Shown: positions 46,113-56,900, numbered from the stretch's first letter. The stretch is DNA of 64,000 bases from Symploca sp. SIO1C2 (GCA_010672925.1 JAAHFP010000035.1:1-64000), one strand, 5' to 3'. Notes: generated from the sequence alone by a model not told the origin. Made by a program: numbers and translations.

Positions 46113-48524
46113 ATGGTTCAGTCCAATTCAGTAACACAACGGGATGATTACGATACTTTTATTTCTTATTCTCGTAGAAATAAAGAGTTTGTTAGTCGGT
46201 TGTGGGAAGCGCTGATAGAAGCGAACTTGAAGATTTGGGTTGATTGGAATGATATTCCCCCTGCTGAAGATTGGCGGCAAGAGATTTATCGGGGTATTGA
46301 AGCCTCAAACAACTTTGTTTTTATTATCAGCTCCCATTCCATCGCTTCTAAAGTCTGTGGTGAGGAACTGTCTCATGCCATTGAGTATGGTAAACGGTTG
46401 ATACCAATTGTGCTAGAGGATGTGGGGTATGATAATGTTCATCCAGAATTAGGTCGGATTAACTGGATTTTTGCTCGAGAAGAGGATGATTTTGGCAATG
46501 CTTTAGAAAAACTCATCAGTGCTATTGAGACAGATATAACTCATATGCGAGAGCTGACTTATTTACTGGTAAGGGCGAGAAAATGGGAAATAGCAGAACG
46601 CAACAAGAGTTATCTGTTACAAGGGAGTGAATTAAGGAAAGCAGAGCAATTGTTGGTAGAGAGGTGCCATGTAGAGACGTTGCAGGTAACATCTCTACAC
46701 AGAGAATATATCCAAACCAGTCATCGGGTAGAGAGGGAACGAGAAGATGCAGCAATGCGGCTGCGTCACTTGACACCACAACAAATTAAAAACCGTCAAG
46801 CACTCTTAAATAAGGTTAGAAAATTTTGGGTAGAAGGGGTTTTAGAAAAATCTTTACATGACCAGGTATTAATAGAATTAGGTTTAGAGGAACATCCTGA
46901 TGCAGTAGTTTCTTCCTGGAACATGGAAGTAGAAACTGTTGGTGCAGCTAATAAAACCTTGCCCAAGGGGACTAAAATTGTGGCTATTTTTGACCAGTTG
47001 GGTGCAGGAAGGACATTACTCATTTTAGGAGAACCAGGAGCCGGAAAAACTACTACTTTACTGGAATTAACTCGGGATTTACTCTACCGTGCTGAACAGG
47101 GTTTAGATTACCGCATTACTGTAGTCTTAAACCTCTCCTCTTGGGCTGCTAAACAGCAGGCTATCCCAGACTGGATAGTAGAACAACTTAACAGTAAGTA
47201 TCAAGTACCTAAATCCATTGGACAGGAATGGGTGAAACAACAAGAATTGCTGCTGCTGTTCGATGGTCTAGATGAGGTGAAAGCGGAACAGCGAGATAAT
47301 TGTGTGGCAGCTTTGAATGATTTTAACCAAAATTATGCACCGGAAATGGTAGTTTGTAGTCGTATTAAGGATTACTTGGCTCTCTCTAACCGTCTTAACT
47401 TAGAAAGTGCCATTTGTTTAAGATCCCTCACTCTGGAACAAGTCAGTGACTATTTGGAAAGTATTGATACGGATGCGACTGGCTTGAGAACCTTGATTGA
47501 AGAAGATACAGCACTGCAGGAGTTAGTGCGATCGCCTTTAATGCTCAATATAATGGTTATAGCTTATCAAGGAGTAACTGTTGCTGATTTGCCGAAAACT
47601 GAAGTTGTTGAAGAAAGACGTAAGCAGCTATTTGATGCCTACATTGAGCGGATGTTTCATCGTCCTAATCGTCTTAGGGTTGAGCAACAATATTCGGAAA
47701 TTCAAACTAAGCGTTGGTTGACTTGGCTAGCACAAAGGTTAGTGGAGCAGTCCCAGACAGTATTTTTCATTGAGGGAATGCAACCTAATTGGTTGCAGGG
47801 TAAGGGGGAAAGACTATGGTATAGAATTGGCAGTTTTTTAATTTATTGGTTGATTGCAGGACTGGTTTTAGGGATAATTTTAGGACTAATTTTAGGGCCG
47901 ATTTTTGTCTGGGGCAAGCAAGAAATAGAAACTGTAGAAACCCTGAATTGGTCTTGGAAAGGAGTAAAAACTGGGTTAAAGAAAGGATGGATTTTAAGTT
48001 TGATTATTGGATTGATTATTGCACTGATTTCTGGGATGATTTCTGGACTGAGTGATAGCCTGAGTGACGGACTGATTATTGGCCTAATTTTTGGGCTGAT
48101 TATTTGGCTAATGTATGGGCTGAGTTGTGGGATGAAAGGTTCAACTATAGCCACAAAAACAATTCCTAATCAAGGTATTTACATAACAGCTAGGAATGCT
48201 GGAATAATGGGATTATTGAGTGGGCTGAGTAATTGGCTGATTTTTGGGCTAATTTTTATGGTTTCTGGACGGGAAAATGAGCTGATTACTGGGTTAATTT
48301 TTGGGCTAATTTTTGGGCTAATTGCTGCAGCTGTTTGTGGTGGCAAAGCCTGTATCCAACATTTGACATTGCGCCTCATCCTGTATCGCAATGGTTGCAT
48401 CCCCTGGAACTATGCTCATTTTCTCGACTATGCTAGCGATCGTATCTTTATGCAAAAAGTTGGTGGTGGCTACATCTTCATCCACCGCCTGCTGTTAGAA
48501 CATTTTGCTCGAATGAAGTTATAA
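46113..48524 (+). CDS. TIR-NACHT protein with a C-terminal multi-pass membrane domain
   Basis: An 803-residue protein read from the ATG at 46113 (MVQSNSVTQRDDYDTFISYS); the frame opens with a TTG at 46061 and no RBS. The TIR domain covers residues 12-105; VCGEEL at 81-86 supplies the Glu expected in NAD-cleaving TIRs. The NACHT ATPase follows: Walker A GEPGAGKTT at 306-314 and Walker B LLLLFDGLDE near 383. From about 570 to 770 there are several hydrophobic helices rich in GLI/GLIFGL, hence a membrane domain. In defence NLRs a TIR depletes NAD after activation. This may be a membrane-tethered immune sensor or a regulator of cell death. Confidence 0.85.
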   Translation: MVQSNSVTQRDDYDTFISYSRRNKEFVSRLWEALIEANLKIWVDWNDIPPAEDWRQEIYRGIEASNNFVFIISSHSIASKVCGEELSHAIEYGKRLIPIVLEDVGYDNVHPELGRINWIFAREEDDFGNALEKLISAIETDITHMRELTYLLVRARKWEIAERNKSYLLQGSELRKAEQLLVERCHVETLQVTSLHREYIQTSHRVEREREDAAMRLRHLTPQQIKNRQALLNKVRKFWVEGVLEKSLHDQVLIELGLEEHPDAVVSSWNMEVETVGAANKTLPKGTKIVAIFDQLGAGRTLLILGEPGAGKTTTLLELTRDLLYRAEQGLDYRITVVLNLSSWAAKQQAIPDWIVEQLNSKYQVPKSIGQEWVKQQELLLLFDGLDEVKAEQRDNCVAALNDFNQNYAPEMVVCSRIKDYLALSNRLNLESAICLRSLTLEQVSDYLESIDTDATGLRTLIEEDTALQELVRSPLMLNIMVIAYQGVTVADLPKTEVVEERRKQLFDAYIERMFHRPNRLRVEQQYSEIQTKRWLTWLAQRLVEQSQTVFFIEGMQPNWLQGKGERLWYRIGSFLIYWLIAGLVLGIILGLILGPIFVWGKQEIETVETLNWSWKGVKTGLKKGWILSLIIGLIIALISGMISGLSDSLSDGLIIGLIFGLIIWLMYGLSCGMKGSTIATKTIPNQGIYITARNAGIMGLLSGLSNWLIFGLIFMVSGRENELITGLIFGLIFGLIAAAVCGGKACIQHLTLRLILYRNGCIPWNYAHFLDYASDRIFMQKVGGGYIFIHRLLLEHFARMKL

Positions 48525-48611
48525 CTCACATCACTGATCTCGAATTTCATGGGAAAATAGCATAGAGGCAACAAGGAGCATTCCCAAAGAAAAGCTCCGT
48601 AAAGCATTAAA

Positions 48612-50183
48612 ATGACTATGTCAGAAGCGCAATTATCAATTGCTCAGCACTACCACGAGCGTACCAAATATGCCCCAGAGACAATAGCTGCCAAAAGTAG
48701 GAGACTGGACTGGGGGAATCAGCCCATACCTTTTAAAGAATACAAACTTGGAGCTAACATCGATCTGAAGACTTACTTGCAGAAAGACTTTCAGGCTTCG
48801 GATGAACAGGGGAAAACCTGGCAACGGCTGTCCCAACTGCTATTTTTAACCTATGGCGTAACAGCAATGTTGCCAACAATGATGGGACCGCCTTTGTATT
48901 TGAGGACTGCTCCTTCTGCGGGTGGACTTTATCCAGCTGAGGTTTATTTAATTTCCCGTGGCACTCCTTTATTACCAGCAGGACTCTATAACTATCAAAG
49001 CCGTACCCATTCTTTAGTACATTTTTGGGATAGTGAAGTTTGGCCAGCATTACAAGAAGCCTGTTTCTGGCATCCAGTCTTAGAAAAGACTCAATTAGCA
49101 GTGATTACTACAGCTATTTTTTGGAGATCAGCATGGCGCTATGAAGATCGAGCCTACCGAAGGATTTTCCTGGATACTGGTCATTTACTGGGCAATCTTG
49201 AGCTAGCTGGTGCTTTAACTAGTTATCGTCCTCACTTAATTGGCGGCTTTGCTGATTCCAAGGTCAATGATCTGCTTTTTCTGGACTCAGAACTCGAAGG
49301 AGCGATCGCGGTAATTCCCTTAGCAGATCAACTCGATGAACAACAGCATTTAGCACATTCTCCGACTATCTTACCTTCCCCTACGCAAATAGACTATCCC
49401 AAACTTGCGGATGGGGAGTTACTGGATTACTTGCATCGCGCTAGCCAAATACAGGAGGACGGGGATTGGCAAGTTGAACAGGAAAACTCCGACAGTGAGT
49501 TGAGAGAAGAACAACTAGAAGATAAATATAACTTTCCTTTCTGTGACAAAGTCTCAACTGCTACCAATCCCGTTAATTGGAGGGGAAGGACTCCAGAGGG
49601 TAAGCCGCTATTAGGACTGAAAAAGACCATTGTCCAACGACGCTCTACCCGTGCTTATAATGGAGCAAATCTGACTTTAGCAGAACTTAAGGCTTTATTA
49701 GACTTCTCTTACCAACCCCAGCACTACCTTGACCAGGGTTTAGATAGCTCACCAGATTACTTTGACTTGAGCTTAATCGAAACTTTTATTGCCGTGTCTG
49801 GAGTCGATGACCTAGAGGAAGGTTGCTACTACTATGCACCCAAAGCCCAAGAATTACGGCAGATTCGTTTTAAAAATTTCCGGCAGGAGTTACACTACTT
49901 GTGCTTAGGTCAAGAGTTAGGTAGAGATGCCGCCGCAGTAGTGTTCCATACTGCGGATTTAGGTAAAGCAATTGCCCAAGAAGGAGAGCGTGCCTACCGT
50001 TACCTTCACCTAGATGCGGGACATTTGGGGCAAAGGATAAATTTAGCAGCCATTCACCTCGGTTTAGGAGTGAGTGGTATTGGAGGCTTCTTTGATGATC
50101 AAGTGAATGAAGTTTTGGGCATCCCTCCTGAAGAAGCGGTTCTCTACATTACTACTTTGGGACGTCCTAGTAGAAGAAATTAG
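48612..50183 (+). CDS. Double nitroreductase (SagB/ThcOx-type) dehydrogenase
   Basis: A 523-residue protein made of two tandem nitroreductase-like domains of the SagB/ThcOx group, which use FMN to oxidise heterocycles in peptide natural products or act as general oxidoreductases. Domain 1 holds RTAPSAGGLYPAEVYL and later YRRIFLDTGHLLGNLELA. Domain 2 holds VQRRSTRAYN, CYYYAPKAQELRQI and RYLHLDAGHLGQRINLA. LGxGVSGIGGFFDD closes the FMN site. Many cyanobacteria carry this double form on its own, without a cyclodehydratase nearby, as here. A biosynthetic role is not supported by neighbours. Confidence 0.85.
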   Translation: MTMSEAQLSIAQHYHERTKYAPETIAAKSRRLDWGNQPIPFKEYKLGANIDLKTYLQKDFQASDEQGKTWQRLSQLLFLTYGVTAMLPTMMGPPLYLRTAPSAGGLYPAEVYLISRGTPLLPAGLYNYQSRTHSLVHFWDSEVWPALQEACFWHPVLEKTQLAVITTAIFWRSAWRYEDRAYRRIFLDTGHLLGNLELAGALTSYRPHLIGGFADSKVNDLLFLDSELEGAIAVIPLADQLDEQQHLAHSPTILPSPTQIDYPKLADGELLDYLHRASQIQEDGDWQVEQENSDSELREEQLEDKYNFPFCDKVSTATNPVNWRGRTPEGKPLLGLKKTIVQRRSTRAYNGANLTLAELKALLDFSYQPQHYLDQGLDSSPDYFDLSLIETFIAVSGVDDLEEGCYYYAPKAQELRQIRFKNFRQELHYLCLGQELGRDAAAVVFHTADLGKAIAQEGERAYRYLHLDAGHLGQRINLAAIHLGLGVSGIGGFFDDQVNEVLGIPPEEAVLYITTLGRPSRRN

Positions 50184-50480
50184 GTGTTTGTTGTTTGTTT
50201 TTTGTTGTTTGTTGTTTGTCCTTTAGGAAGGTCGAAGGTCGAAGGTCGAAGGTCGAATTGGGAATTGGGAATTGGGAATTGGGAATTGGAGATTGATATA
50301 TTTATATAATTCCTCCTTGTCTCCCCCAGCTCCCTCAGCTCCCTCAGCTCCCTCAGCTCCCTCAGCTCCCCCAGCTCCCTCAGCTCCCTCAGCTCCCTCA
50401 GCTCCCTCAGCTCCCTCAGCTCCCCCAGCTTCCCCATCTCCTCCGCACCTCCGCACCTCCACTCCCCGAGGGGTCACTCC
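50184..50480. repeat. Cluster of simple repeats: TTGTTTG, GGTCGAA, GGGAATT (period 7) and AGCTCCCTC (period 9)
   Basis: Three period-7 arrays (50184-50219, 50229-50256 and 50257-50287) are followed by about 12 copies of a 9-mer AGCTCCCTC (50320-50430). The 9-mer is the complement of the core of the MITE-like elements, and the flanks (GGGGGAGACAAGGAGGAA on the minus strand) also resemble copy 3. The block may be a decayed element. The rest of this gap, to 50684, shows no gene. Confidence 0.75.
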
Positions 50481-50684
50481 CCCAGATCCTTTACCCTATG
50501 CTTCGCTTTATTATTTCCAGTAGGCTCCCTTATATCTATCTTTGGTGAGATAAAAAATAAATATGAGCAAGGAGCTCAGACTAAGAGCATACTTAAATAT
50601 GTTGCTGTAAGCGCATAGCTATAGCAATTAATGTACATTAAGCTCTCTGAGCAACATTTGCACAAAGCCAATTAGGTAGGTATT

Positions 50685-51053
50685 ATGTCTACAGTTCTAG
50701 TGGTAGAAGATAGTCCGACACAGCAGAGGATGATTGCAGAGCTCCTGATCAAGGATGGGATAAGTGTAGTTGTTGCTGATGATGGGCTCAAAGCACTTGA
50801 GCGAGTCAAGGAGCAGAATCTTGACCTTGTCGTGCTTGATATCGTCTTGCCCAAGATGAACGGTTACGAAGTCTGTCGTCGAATCAAGTCTAACTCCGAA
50901 ACCCAGAACCTAGCAGTACTCATGTGTTCGGCAAAAAAAGAAGAATTTGATCGCTATTGGGGCATGAAGCAGGGTGCTGATGCCTATATTGTCAAGCCTT
51001 TCCAGCCTCAAGAGCTTTTAGTAAAAGTTAGGCAGTTTCTTGCAAAACAGTGA
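50685..51053 (+). CDS. CheY-like response regulator (PilH/PixH type)
   Basis: A 122-residue receiver domain with VLVVEDSPTQQRM at the start, Asp52 in LVVLDIVLPKMNG and Lys in DAYIVKPFQPQELL. The DSPTQQ segment is typical of PilH/TaxY-type regulators of type IV pilus motility. No adjoining kinase or CheW gene is seen. It lies after the repeat cluster and before a long gap. Confidence 0.85.
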   Translation: MSTVLVVEDSPTQQRMIAELLIKDGISVVVADDGLKALERVKEQNLDLVVLDIVLPKMNGYEVCRRIKSNSETQNLAVLMCSAKKEEFDRYWGMKQGADAYIVKPFQPQELLVKVRQFLAKQ

Positions 51054-52145
51054 TATTATCCTACATGTATAGCTAGTGAAAGTATAGTCAAATATAGACA
51101 GACTGAATTTCATTTCAGAAATTCCTTTCACTTTCACTTTGAGAGATTAATTCTCCTAGGGTGAACTACGCACCTCTGGTATCCCATAGCGAGTAAACGC
51201 ATTTGGGAATGCTTTTCGTAAAATATTATAATAACCCATTACATGCGCTTGACAGAGAAATCCAACCTTTGACCGAGCATATTCTGAAAGCTTCATGTTG
51301 ACATAATGACATAAATGACTAGTTTTGACTAGATTTTTATTAAAACTTTACGATACGATGTAAGTATTAACCGGACTTAGCGATCGCGTCAGCTATTCAG
51401 GAACTTTCCTCTTGTGGGATAGGCATCCTGCCTGTCCTTGTTTATCTTAGAAGAGGATACAATATGCTATGTTCCACAAGCAACCTTCGTTCTGCCTATC
51501 CCCTCAAGTAGTTATATCAAGTTTGCGATAAACAGTTATTACTTCCTCTCCCCTATTTTGTCCAAAGTCCAAGTCCATTAAAACCCTCTACCAGTTCTTT
51601 TTTAGCTTTGTTGTTCCTTCGGATTTCCCTCCCCTTGATAAGGGGAGGGTTGGGGTGCTCACAAGGGTAGGTTTTTAATATTTAGGTGAAAATGAGACAA
51701 GGAAGGAACCCACCCCCAACCCCTCCTTGGAGGGGAGCAGTAGACAAGGAGGATTTTTTACGAAAAACTGGGCTTTTCAACATCAACAATTTTGGCGAAC
51801 CGAACAGGATTTTGTACGGTTTTACTCCCTTGTCACCAAGTCTTCCTTGTCCCCCTTGTCTTGTCCCAACCCGAAAGTAAAAAACCTACCCTTGTCAGGG
51901 GTTGGGGTGGGGTAGCAAGATATGTTGGCGAGATAGCTAATCTCTGAGCCTCACCAGGAGACTAAGATAGAATTGGAGACTGACATTTAAGGTGTGAGGA
52001 TTTATTCTAGATTAACCGCTCTATCAGTAGTGGGTTTTAATTCCACTAGCACCAGATATAGGTTATCCTGACTTAATCTGGTACAACCCAGCATCGATAG
52101 CTGACTAGTTATCATTACCCTAAATTTCCCTTAAATCCTCCTCCT
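51054..52145. other. Long gene-free gap before dnaE
   Basis: 1.1 kb with no supported gene. It contains a perfect 10-bp-arm hairpin CCCTCCCCTT/AAGGGGAGGG at 51627-51649, a GGAGGGG-type palindrome near 51719-51735 and TTGGGGTGGGG-type segments. There is also one HIP1-like GCGATCGC near 51379. The short open frames are repeat-derived and not convincing. The dnaE promoter should lie near the right end. Confidence 0.45.
51627..51649. repeat. Hairpin CCCTCCCCTT GAT AAGGGGAGGG
   Basis: A perfect 10-bp stem with loop GAT in the long gap before dnaE. It is followed by TTGGGGTG, a combination recurring near 51880-51915. Confidence 0.6.
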
Positions 52146-54899
52146 ATGTCCTTCGTTGGTCTACATATTCATAGCGATTACAGCCTACTAGATGGTGCTT
52201 CCCAGTTACCGCAGTTAGTGAATCAGGCAGTTAAGTTGGGAATGCCTGCGATTGCACTAACGGATCATGGGGTGATGTACGGCGCAATCGAATTGCTCAA
52301 AGTCTGCCGTAATAAGAGCATTAAACCGATTATCGGTAACGAGATGTATGTGATCAACGGTGATATCGAGAAGAAGAGTAAGTACCGTAAATATCACCAA
52401 GTTGTATTGGCTAAAAATACCCAAGGGTATAAAAATTTAGTCAAGCTGACGACAATTTCTAACCTCAAGGGCATTCAAGGTCATGGAATTTTTGCCCGTC
52501 CTTGTATCAATAAGGAACTACTCAAAGAGTATCATGAGAGTTTAATCGTTACGAGCGCCTGCTTGGGGGGTGAAGTACCTCAGGCAATTCTTAAAGGAGA
52601 CTTAGCCCTTGCCCGTAAGGTTGCTCAGTGGTACAAAGAAGTTTTTGGTGAGGATTACTACCTCGAAATTCAAGACCACGGTTCGGTGGAAGACCGGGTG
52701 GTGAACGTTCAATTAGTGAAGATTGGTCGTGAATTGGGGATTAAAATCATTGCCACCAATGACTCTCACTTTATCTCCTGCTACGATGTGGAAGCTCATG
52801 ATGCCTTACTCTGTATTCAGACGGGCAAGCTGATTATCGAAGACAAGCGGATGCGCTACAGCGGTACAGAGTACCTGAAATCCGCAGAAGAGATGGCACA
52901 GTTGTTTCGAGATCATCTGCCCGATGAAGTCATTCAAGAAGCGATCGCTAACACTGTAGAGGTTGCAGACAAAGTTAAGCCTTACGATATTATGGGGGAG
53001 CCCCGTATTCCCGATTATCCCGTACCCAAGGGTCATACTGCTGATACCTACATGGAAGAAGTTGCTTGGGAAGGGTTAATGGCCAGGAAAGGATGCCGTT
53101 TTCGTAGCGAAATTGACCCTGTTTATAAGCAGCGGCTGGAATATGAGCTGGAAATGATGCAGCGGATGGGGTTTTCCACTTACTTTTTAGTGGTGTGGGA
53201 CTACATTAAATATGCCAGAGACCAAGGTATTCCCGTGGGTCCTGGTAGGGGTTCAGCAGCAGGTTCTTTGGTAGCTTATGCTCTGAAAATTACTAATATT
53301 GATCCAGTACATCATGGACTATTATTCGAGCGTTTTTTGAACCCCGAACGGAAATCCATGCCGGATATTGACACCGATTTCTGCATTGAAAGAAGGGAAG
53401 AAGTGATTGATTATGTTACCCGTCAGTATGGGAAAGAAAAGGTAGCACAGATTATTACTTTTAACCGGATGACCTCAAAAGCGGTATTGAAAGATGTGGC
53501 TAGGGTCTTAAATATTCCCTACAAAGAATCAGACCGGATGGCCAAGATGATTCCCGTAGCTAGGGGTAAACCAGCTAAGCTTTCCGAGATGATTTCTGAG
53601 GAAACTCCAGCTCCCGAATTTAAACAAGCTTACGACACTAACCCGGAAGTGCGCCGTTGGTTAGATATGGCAATGCGCATTGAAGGAACCAACAAAACTT
53701 TTGGTGTCCATGCGGCTGGAGTGGTAATTTCTAAAGACCCTTTGGATGAAATTGTACCCTTACAGGTTAATAATGATGGGGCTGTGATTACCCAGTATTT
53801 CATGGAAGATCTAGAATCTTTGGGTTTGCTGAAAATGGATTTCTTGGGTCTAAAAAACTTGACCACTATCCAGAAAACAGCAGATTTAATTAAACAAAAC
53901 CAAGGTTATGAGATCGATGTAGATGACTTAGCCCTAGAGGAAAGAAAGACTTATCGGATTTTGGCCAAGGGAGAGGTCAAGAAAATGCCTCATGGGGTTA
54001 AAGAAACTTACAAACTCTTAGAAAGAGGTGACCTAGAGGGGGTATTTCAGTTAGAGTCTTCGGGAATGCGTCAGGTGGTGCGGGATCTCAAACCTTCTAG
54101 TATTGAAGATATCTCTTCCATCTTAGCTCTGTATCGGCCTGGACCTTTAGATGCTGGTCTAATTCCTAAGTTTATCAGCCGTAAACATGGCAGAGAAAGT
54201 GTTGAGTATCCACACCCATTGTTAGAGCCAATTCTGGAAGAGACTTATGGAACTCTTTGCTATCAAGAGCAAATTATGAAAATGGCTCAAGATTTGGCAG
54301 GATATTCTCTAGGTCAAGCCGACTTACTCAGAAGAGCTATGGGTAAGAAGAAGGTGGCGGAGATGCAAAAACATCGAGAAACCTTTATCGACGGATCTGC
54401 TAAAAATGGTGTGAGGAAACAAGTAGCTCAAGAATTATTTGAACAAATGCTGCTCTTTGCTGAATATTGTTTGAGCTATGATACAGAAATTTTGACAGTT
54501 GAGTATGGTGCGATCGCGATCGGTAAAATTGTAGCAGAAAGGATAGAATGTACGGTGTATACTGTTGATCCTAATGGCTATGTCTACACCCAACCAATTG
54601 CTCAGTGGCATAACCGAGGACAACAAGAAGTATTTGAATACACCTTAGAAGATGGTTCCGTAATTCGCGCCACCAAGGATCATAAATTTATGACTATTGA
54701 TGGTCAGATGTTACCGATAGATGAGATCTTTGAGCAAGGTTTAGATTTGAAGTCTATCCGGCAAAGCTTGCAATTTCCTGGCAGCAGCATTTCGCGATCG
54801 CAAATACTGGAAACAGATATTGACGAAATCATTGATCAAATGCGAGAAGACAGAGATGAGCAATTAGTGGCAGGCTTATTTCCTAGTGGGAAACAATAA
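52146..54899 (+). CDS. dnaE: DNA polymerase III alpha subunit, N-terminal half, with N-terminal split intein
   Basis: A 917-residue split protein. Residues 1-774 are the N-terminal part of the replicative polymerase: PHP domain ([18 protein letters not shown] at the start, with other His/Asp ligands) and polymerase domain ([31 protein letters not shown]). From Cys775 the chain is the N-half of the cyanobacterial DnaE split intein: [38 protein letters not shown] (block B) and [11 protein letters not shown]. The C-half and the C-terminal DnaE part are encoded elsewhere and the two are joined by trans-splicing. The intein half is about 143 residues, about 40 longer than the well-known Npu half. 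Confidence 0.95.
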   Translation: MSFVGLHIHSDYSLLDGASQLPQLVNQAVKLGMPAIALTDHGVMYGAIELLKVCRNKSIKPIIGNEMYVINGDIEKKSKYRKYHQVVLAKNTQGYKNLVKLTTISNLKGIQGHGIFARPCINKELLKEYHESLIVTSACLGGEVPQAILKGDLALARKVAQWYKEVFGEDYYLEIQDHGSVEDRVVNVQLVKIGRELGIKIIATNDSHFISCYDVEAHDALLCIQTGKLIIEDKRMRYSGTEYLKSAEEMAQLFRDHLPDEVIQEAIANTVEVADKVKPYDIMGEPRIPDYPVPKGHTADTYMEEVAWEGLMARKGCRFRSEIDPVYKQRLEYELEMMQRMGFSTYFLVVWDYIKYARDQGIPVGPGRGSAAGSLVAYALKITNIDPVHHGLLFERFLNPERKSMPDIDTDFCIERREEVIDYVTRQYGKEKVAQIITFNRMTSKAVLKDVARVLNIPYKESDRMAKMIPVARGKPAKLSEMISEETPAPEFKQAYDTNPEVRRWLDMAMRIEGTNKTFGVHAAGVVISKDPLDEIVPLQVNNDGAVITQYFMEDLESLGLLKMDFLGLKNLTTIQKTADLIKQNQGYEIDVDDLALEERKTYRILAKGEVKKMPHGVKETYKLLERGDLEGVFQLESSGMRQVVRDLKPSSIEDISSILALYRPGPLDAGLIPKFISRKHGRESVEYPHPLLEPILEETYGTLCYQEQIMKMAQDLAGYSLGQADLLRRAMGKKKVAEMQKHRETFIDGSAKNGVRKQVAQELFEQMLLFAEYCLSYDTEILTVEYGAIAIGKIVAERIECTVYTVDPNGYVYTQPIAQWHNRGQQEVFEYTLEDGSVIRATKDHKFMTIDGQMLPIDEIFEQGLDLKSIRQSLQFPGSSISRSQILETDIDEIIDQMREDRDEQLVAGLFPSGKQ
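54468..54896 (+). other. DnaE N-intein coding region
   Basis: Residues 775-917 of the protein above. Cys1 is preceded by the extein residues FAEY. The block-B TxxH is TKDH. The region after [13 protein letters not shown] (about 40 residues, including [17 protein letters not shown]) has no counterpart in short family members. Confidence 0.9.
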
Positions 54900-54920
54900 T
54901 AGCTGAAACCATCTACAAGA

Positions 54921-55020
54921 TAATGCGATCGCGAAGCGCTGCTGCAAGCAGATTGCATCCTCCCTTTGTGCTCTTTGTGTCTTTGTGGTAAACTCCCTTA
55001 ATACGCATTACGCGATCGCT
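54921..55020. repeat. HIP1-containing dispersed repeat, copy 1
   Basis: The stretch TAATGCGATCGCGAAGCGCTG, CTGCAAGCAGATTGCA and CTTTGTGTCTTTGTGGTAAA is closely repeated at 62241 and partly at 62321-62421. Short related tails occur at 61450 and 62398. Confidence 0.75.
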
Positions 55021-55115
55021 GCCCTTCGTCCCCTAAGCTGTTATTATTATCCCGTCGAACAACCTTAAATAGCCCTTTATCTAGAACTGACGTTCAGTCC
55101 TCACAGCATTTTTTC

Positions 55116-56897
55116 ATGAAAATCCAATACAAAATTCAAGATAACTCTCAATTATCTCAAAGAGAGTATTACTCGCTACACAATCAAAAATCTGTTGCTC
55201 CGCCACTGGATGATGAATTTTACGCCCAGAGTTATGAGCTACGTAAGGCTGCTTCGACGATGACAGTTGCTGCAATTGAGTGGTTTCGCTCCAATGTAGG
55301 GCTATTGCTAGAAGGAGGTTATTCCGGTTCTCTTCAAGAGGATACCTTCTCGGTGCTCAGTATTGGCAGTGGTGAAGGTGATATTGATCTGGAAATCATA
55401 CACAGCATGATCCCCAGGCTGAAGCCACGGTGGAAACGGTTAAGATATGTAGCCCTTGAACCTAATGCTATCCATCGCGATCGCTTTTTACAACGGCTTG
55501 ACCAAGCATCTTTCGATGAAAGTGTAGAGGTTTGTGTACGTGATGAGTGCTTTGAACCCGGTAGATTGGCAGGGGAAGAAAAGTTCGATTTGGTTTTGTT
55601 AACCCATGTCTTATACTACTTTGATGATCCGTACCAAGCAATTCGGAGTGCTCTGACTCAAACGAAAGAAGGTGGACAGGTGCTTATTGTCCATCAAACA
55701 GCTAGGGGTATCCCTCAAATCCAGCAAGAGCATATGCTGGAAGCCAAAGGGAACCAAAACGAGATGTTCACAGCAGAGGATATTCAAAGGTTACTTGAGA
55801 CTCAATCCCAGAAGCATCAGTACTACCATGTAGATGCCCGCCTAGATGTAACTGAATGTCTCCAGCGCTTAGAATCTGGGGTCAAAATTATGTCCTTTTG
55901 CATGGAATGCGATTTGCGCCAGCTTCAGGAAGCCAAATTTGCCAAGATTCTCCAGGCATTTTGGAGATTGGCTGAGATTGAAGACAGCGGGAGAGCATTT
56001 ATCCAAGAACCGATTGGGGTTTTTGTTTTGAAGACAACTGCTAACCCTACTGTTTTAGAGAGGCATCCTGAAGACAAAGACCCGGTAGTTGATTATTGGC
56101 AGCTTGCCCAGCGTTTCGATTGGTCAGGCACTTTCCTCTCACAATATCATCGAGGGAAATCTTCATCTTTGAGATTACTGGATGTTGCCTGTGGTACAGG
56201 GCGCTGGTTACAAGCTTTTGGTCACTATATCCAACTTGATGAAGAAATCCAAGATCTTGTCTATGACTGCTTAGATCCTTGTGGCACTTCAATTGCTCAA
56301 GCAAGTCAAAAAATCCTGCCTCCTTTTCAGCTAGGTGCTCAGTATGTTAGTACAATTCAAGAAGCTCAGCTGGAGGGCAATTCCTATGACTTGTTGTGGT
56401 CGATGCACGGTTTTTATATGGTTCCACCCCAGGATTTGGCATCTGTGTTGAAAAAATGTGCCAATTCCCTTAAGGATACAGGAGTAGGATTTATTGCTTT
56501 AGCGACTCGTAAATCTTTCTATGTTGATTTCTACGAGCAATACCTGCAAATTTTTCAAGAGGGCAAAGGAGCAAGGTTTACCGCTGCTGAAGATATCTTA
56601 GAGGCTCTATCTGCATGTGGTATTCAGCATCAAGTCCATCGGATCTTCTATGAAGAACCCATAAAAGCTGATGATCATGCAGCCTTAGAGCATTACATCA
56701 AGAATGAGGCAACAGTTAATTGCTTTAACAAGGATAAGGAAGCAGAGCCATTATCTACATCAAAAAATATTACCTTGGAGGAATTGCTATCTCATCCGGA
56801 GATGGAAAGATATCTCAACTTATTGCGAAGAAACTCCGTCTATTACTTTCCTGAGGAGATCTTGTTGATTTCGTTTAATGCTCCCTTAGGTAGGTGA
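55116..56897 (+). CDS. Double SAM methyltransferase, first half HNMT-like
   Basis: A 593-residue protein with two Rossmann methyltransferase domains. Domain 1 (about 35-305) has motif I VLSIGSGEGDIDLEI at 80-94, then VALEP, FDLVLLTHVLYYFDDP and a C-terminal VDARLDVTECLQ block. This layout, and the IGxGxGxIDL sequence, closely resemble histamine N-methyltransferase. Domain 2 (about 325-590) has motif I LLDVACGTGRWLQAF at 354-368 and LLWSMHGFYMVP. It is the first gene of a compact cluster, 3 bp before the aldolase gene. Methylation of a small amine or acid is likely, substrate unknown. Two linked methyltransferases could act on one product. Confidence 0.75.
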   Translation: MKIQYKIQDNSQLSQREYYSLHNQKSVAPPLDDEFYAQSYELRKAASTMTVAAIEWFRSNVGLLLEGGYSGSLQEDTFSVLSIGSGEGDIDLEIIHSMIPRLKPRWKRLRYVALEPNAIHRDRFLQRLDQASFDESVEVCVRDECFEPGRLAGEEKFDLVLLTHVLYYFDDPYQAIRSALTQTKEGGQVLIVHQTARGIPQIQQEHMLEAKGNQNEMFTAEDIQRLLETQSQKHQYYHVDARLDVTECLQRLESGVKIMSFCMECDLRQLQEAKFAKILQAFWRLAEIEDSGRAFIQEPIGVFVLKTTANPTVLERHPEDKDPVVDYWQLAQRFDWSGTFLSQYHRGKSSSLRLLDVACGTGRWLQAFGHYIQLDEEIQDLVYDCLDPCGTSIAQASQKILPPFQLGAQYVSTIQEAQLEGNSYDLLWSMHGFYMVPPQDLASVLKKCANSLKDTGVGFIALATRKSFYVDFYEQYLQIFQEGKGARFTAAEDILEALSACGIQHQVHRIFYEEPIKADDHAALEHYIKNEATVNCFNKDKEAEPLSTSKNITLEELLSHPEMERYLNLLRRNSVYYFPEEILLISFNAPLGR

Positions 56898-56900
56898 AAG

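Noticed and set aside
48612-50183. RiPP natural-product cluster around the SagB-like gene
   Set aside because: No precursor peptide, cyclodehydratase or transporter adjoins it; the double nitroreductase often stands alone in cyanobacteria.
51686-51915. Two short open frames in the gap before dnaE
   Set aside because: They overlap in different frames within Pro/Gly-rich repeat sequence and are not supported by any family feature.
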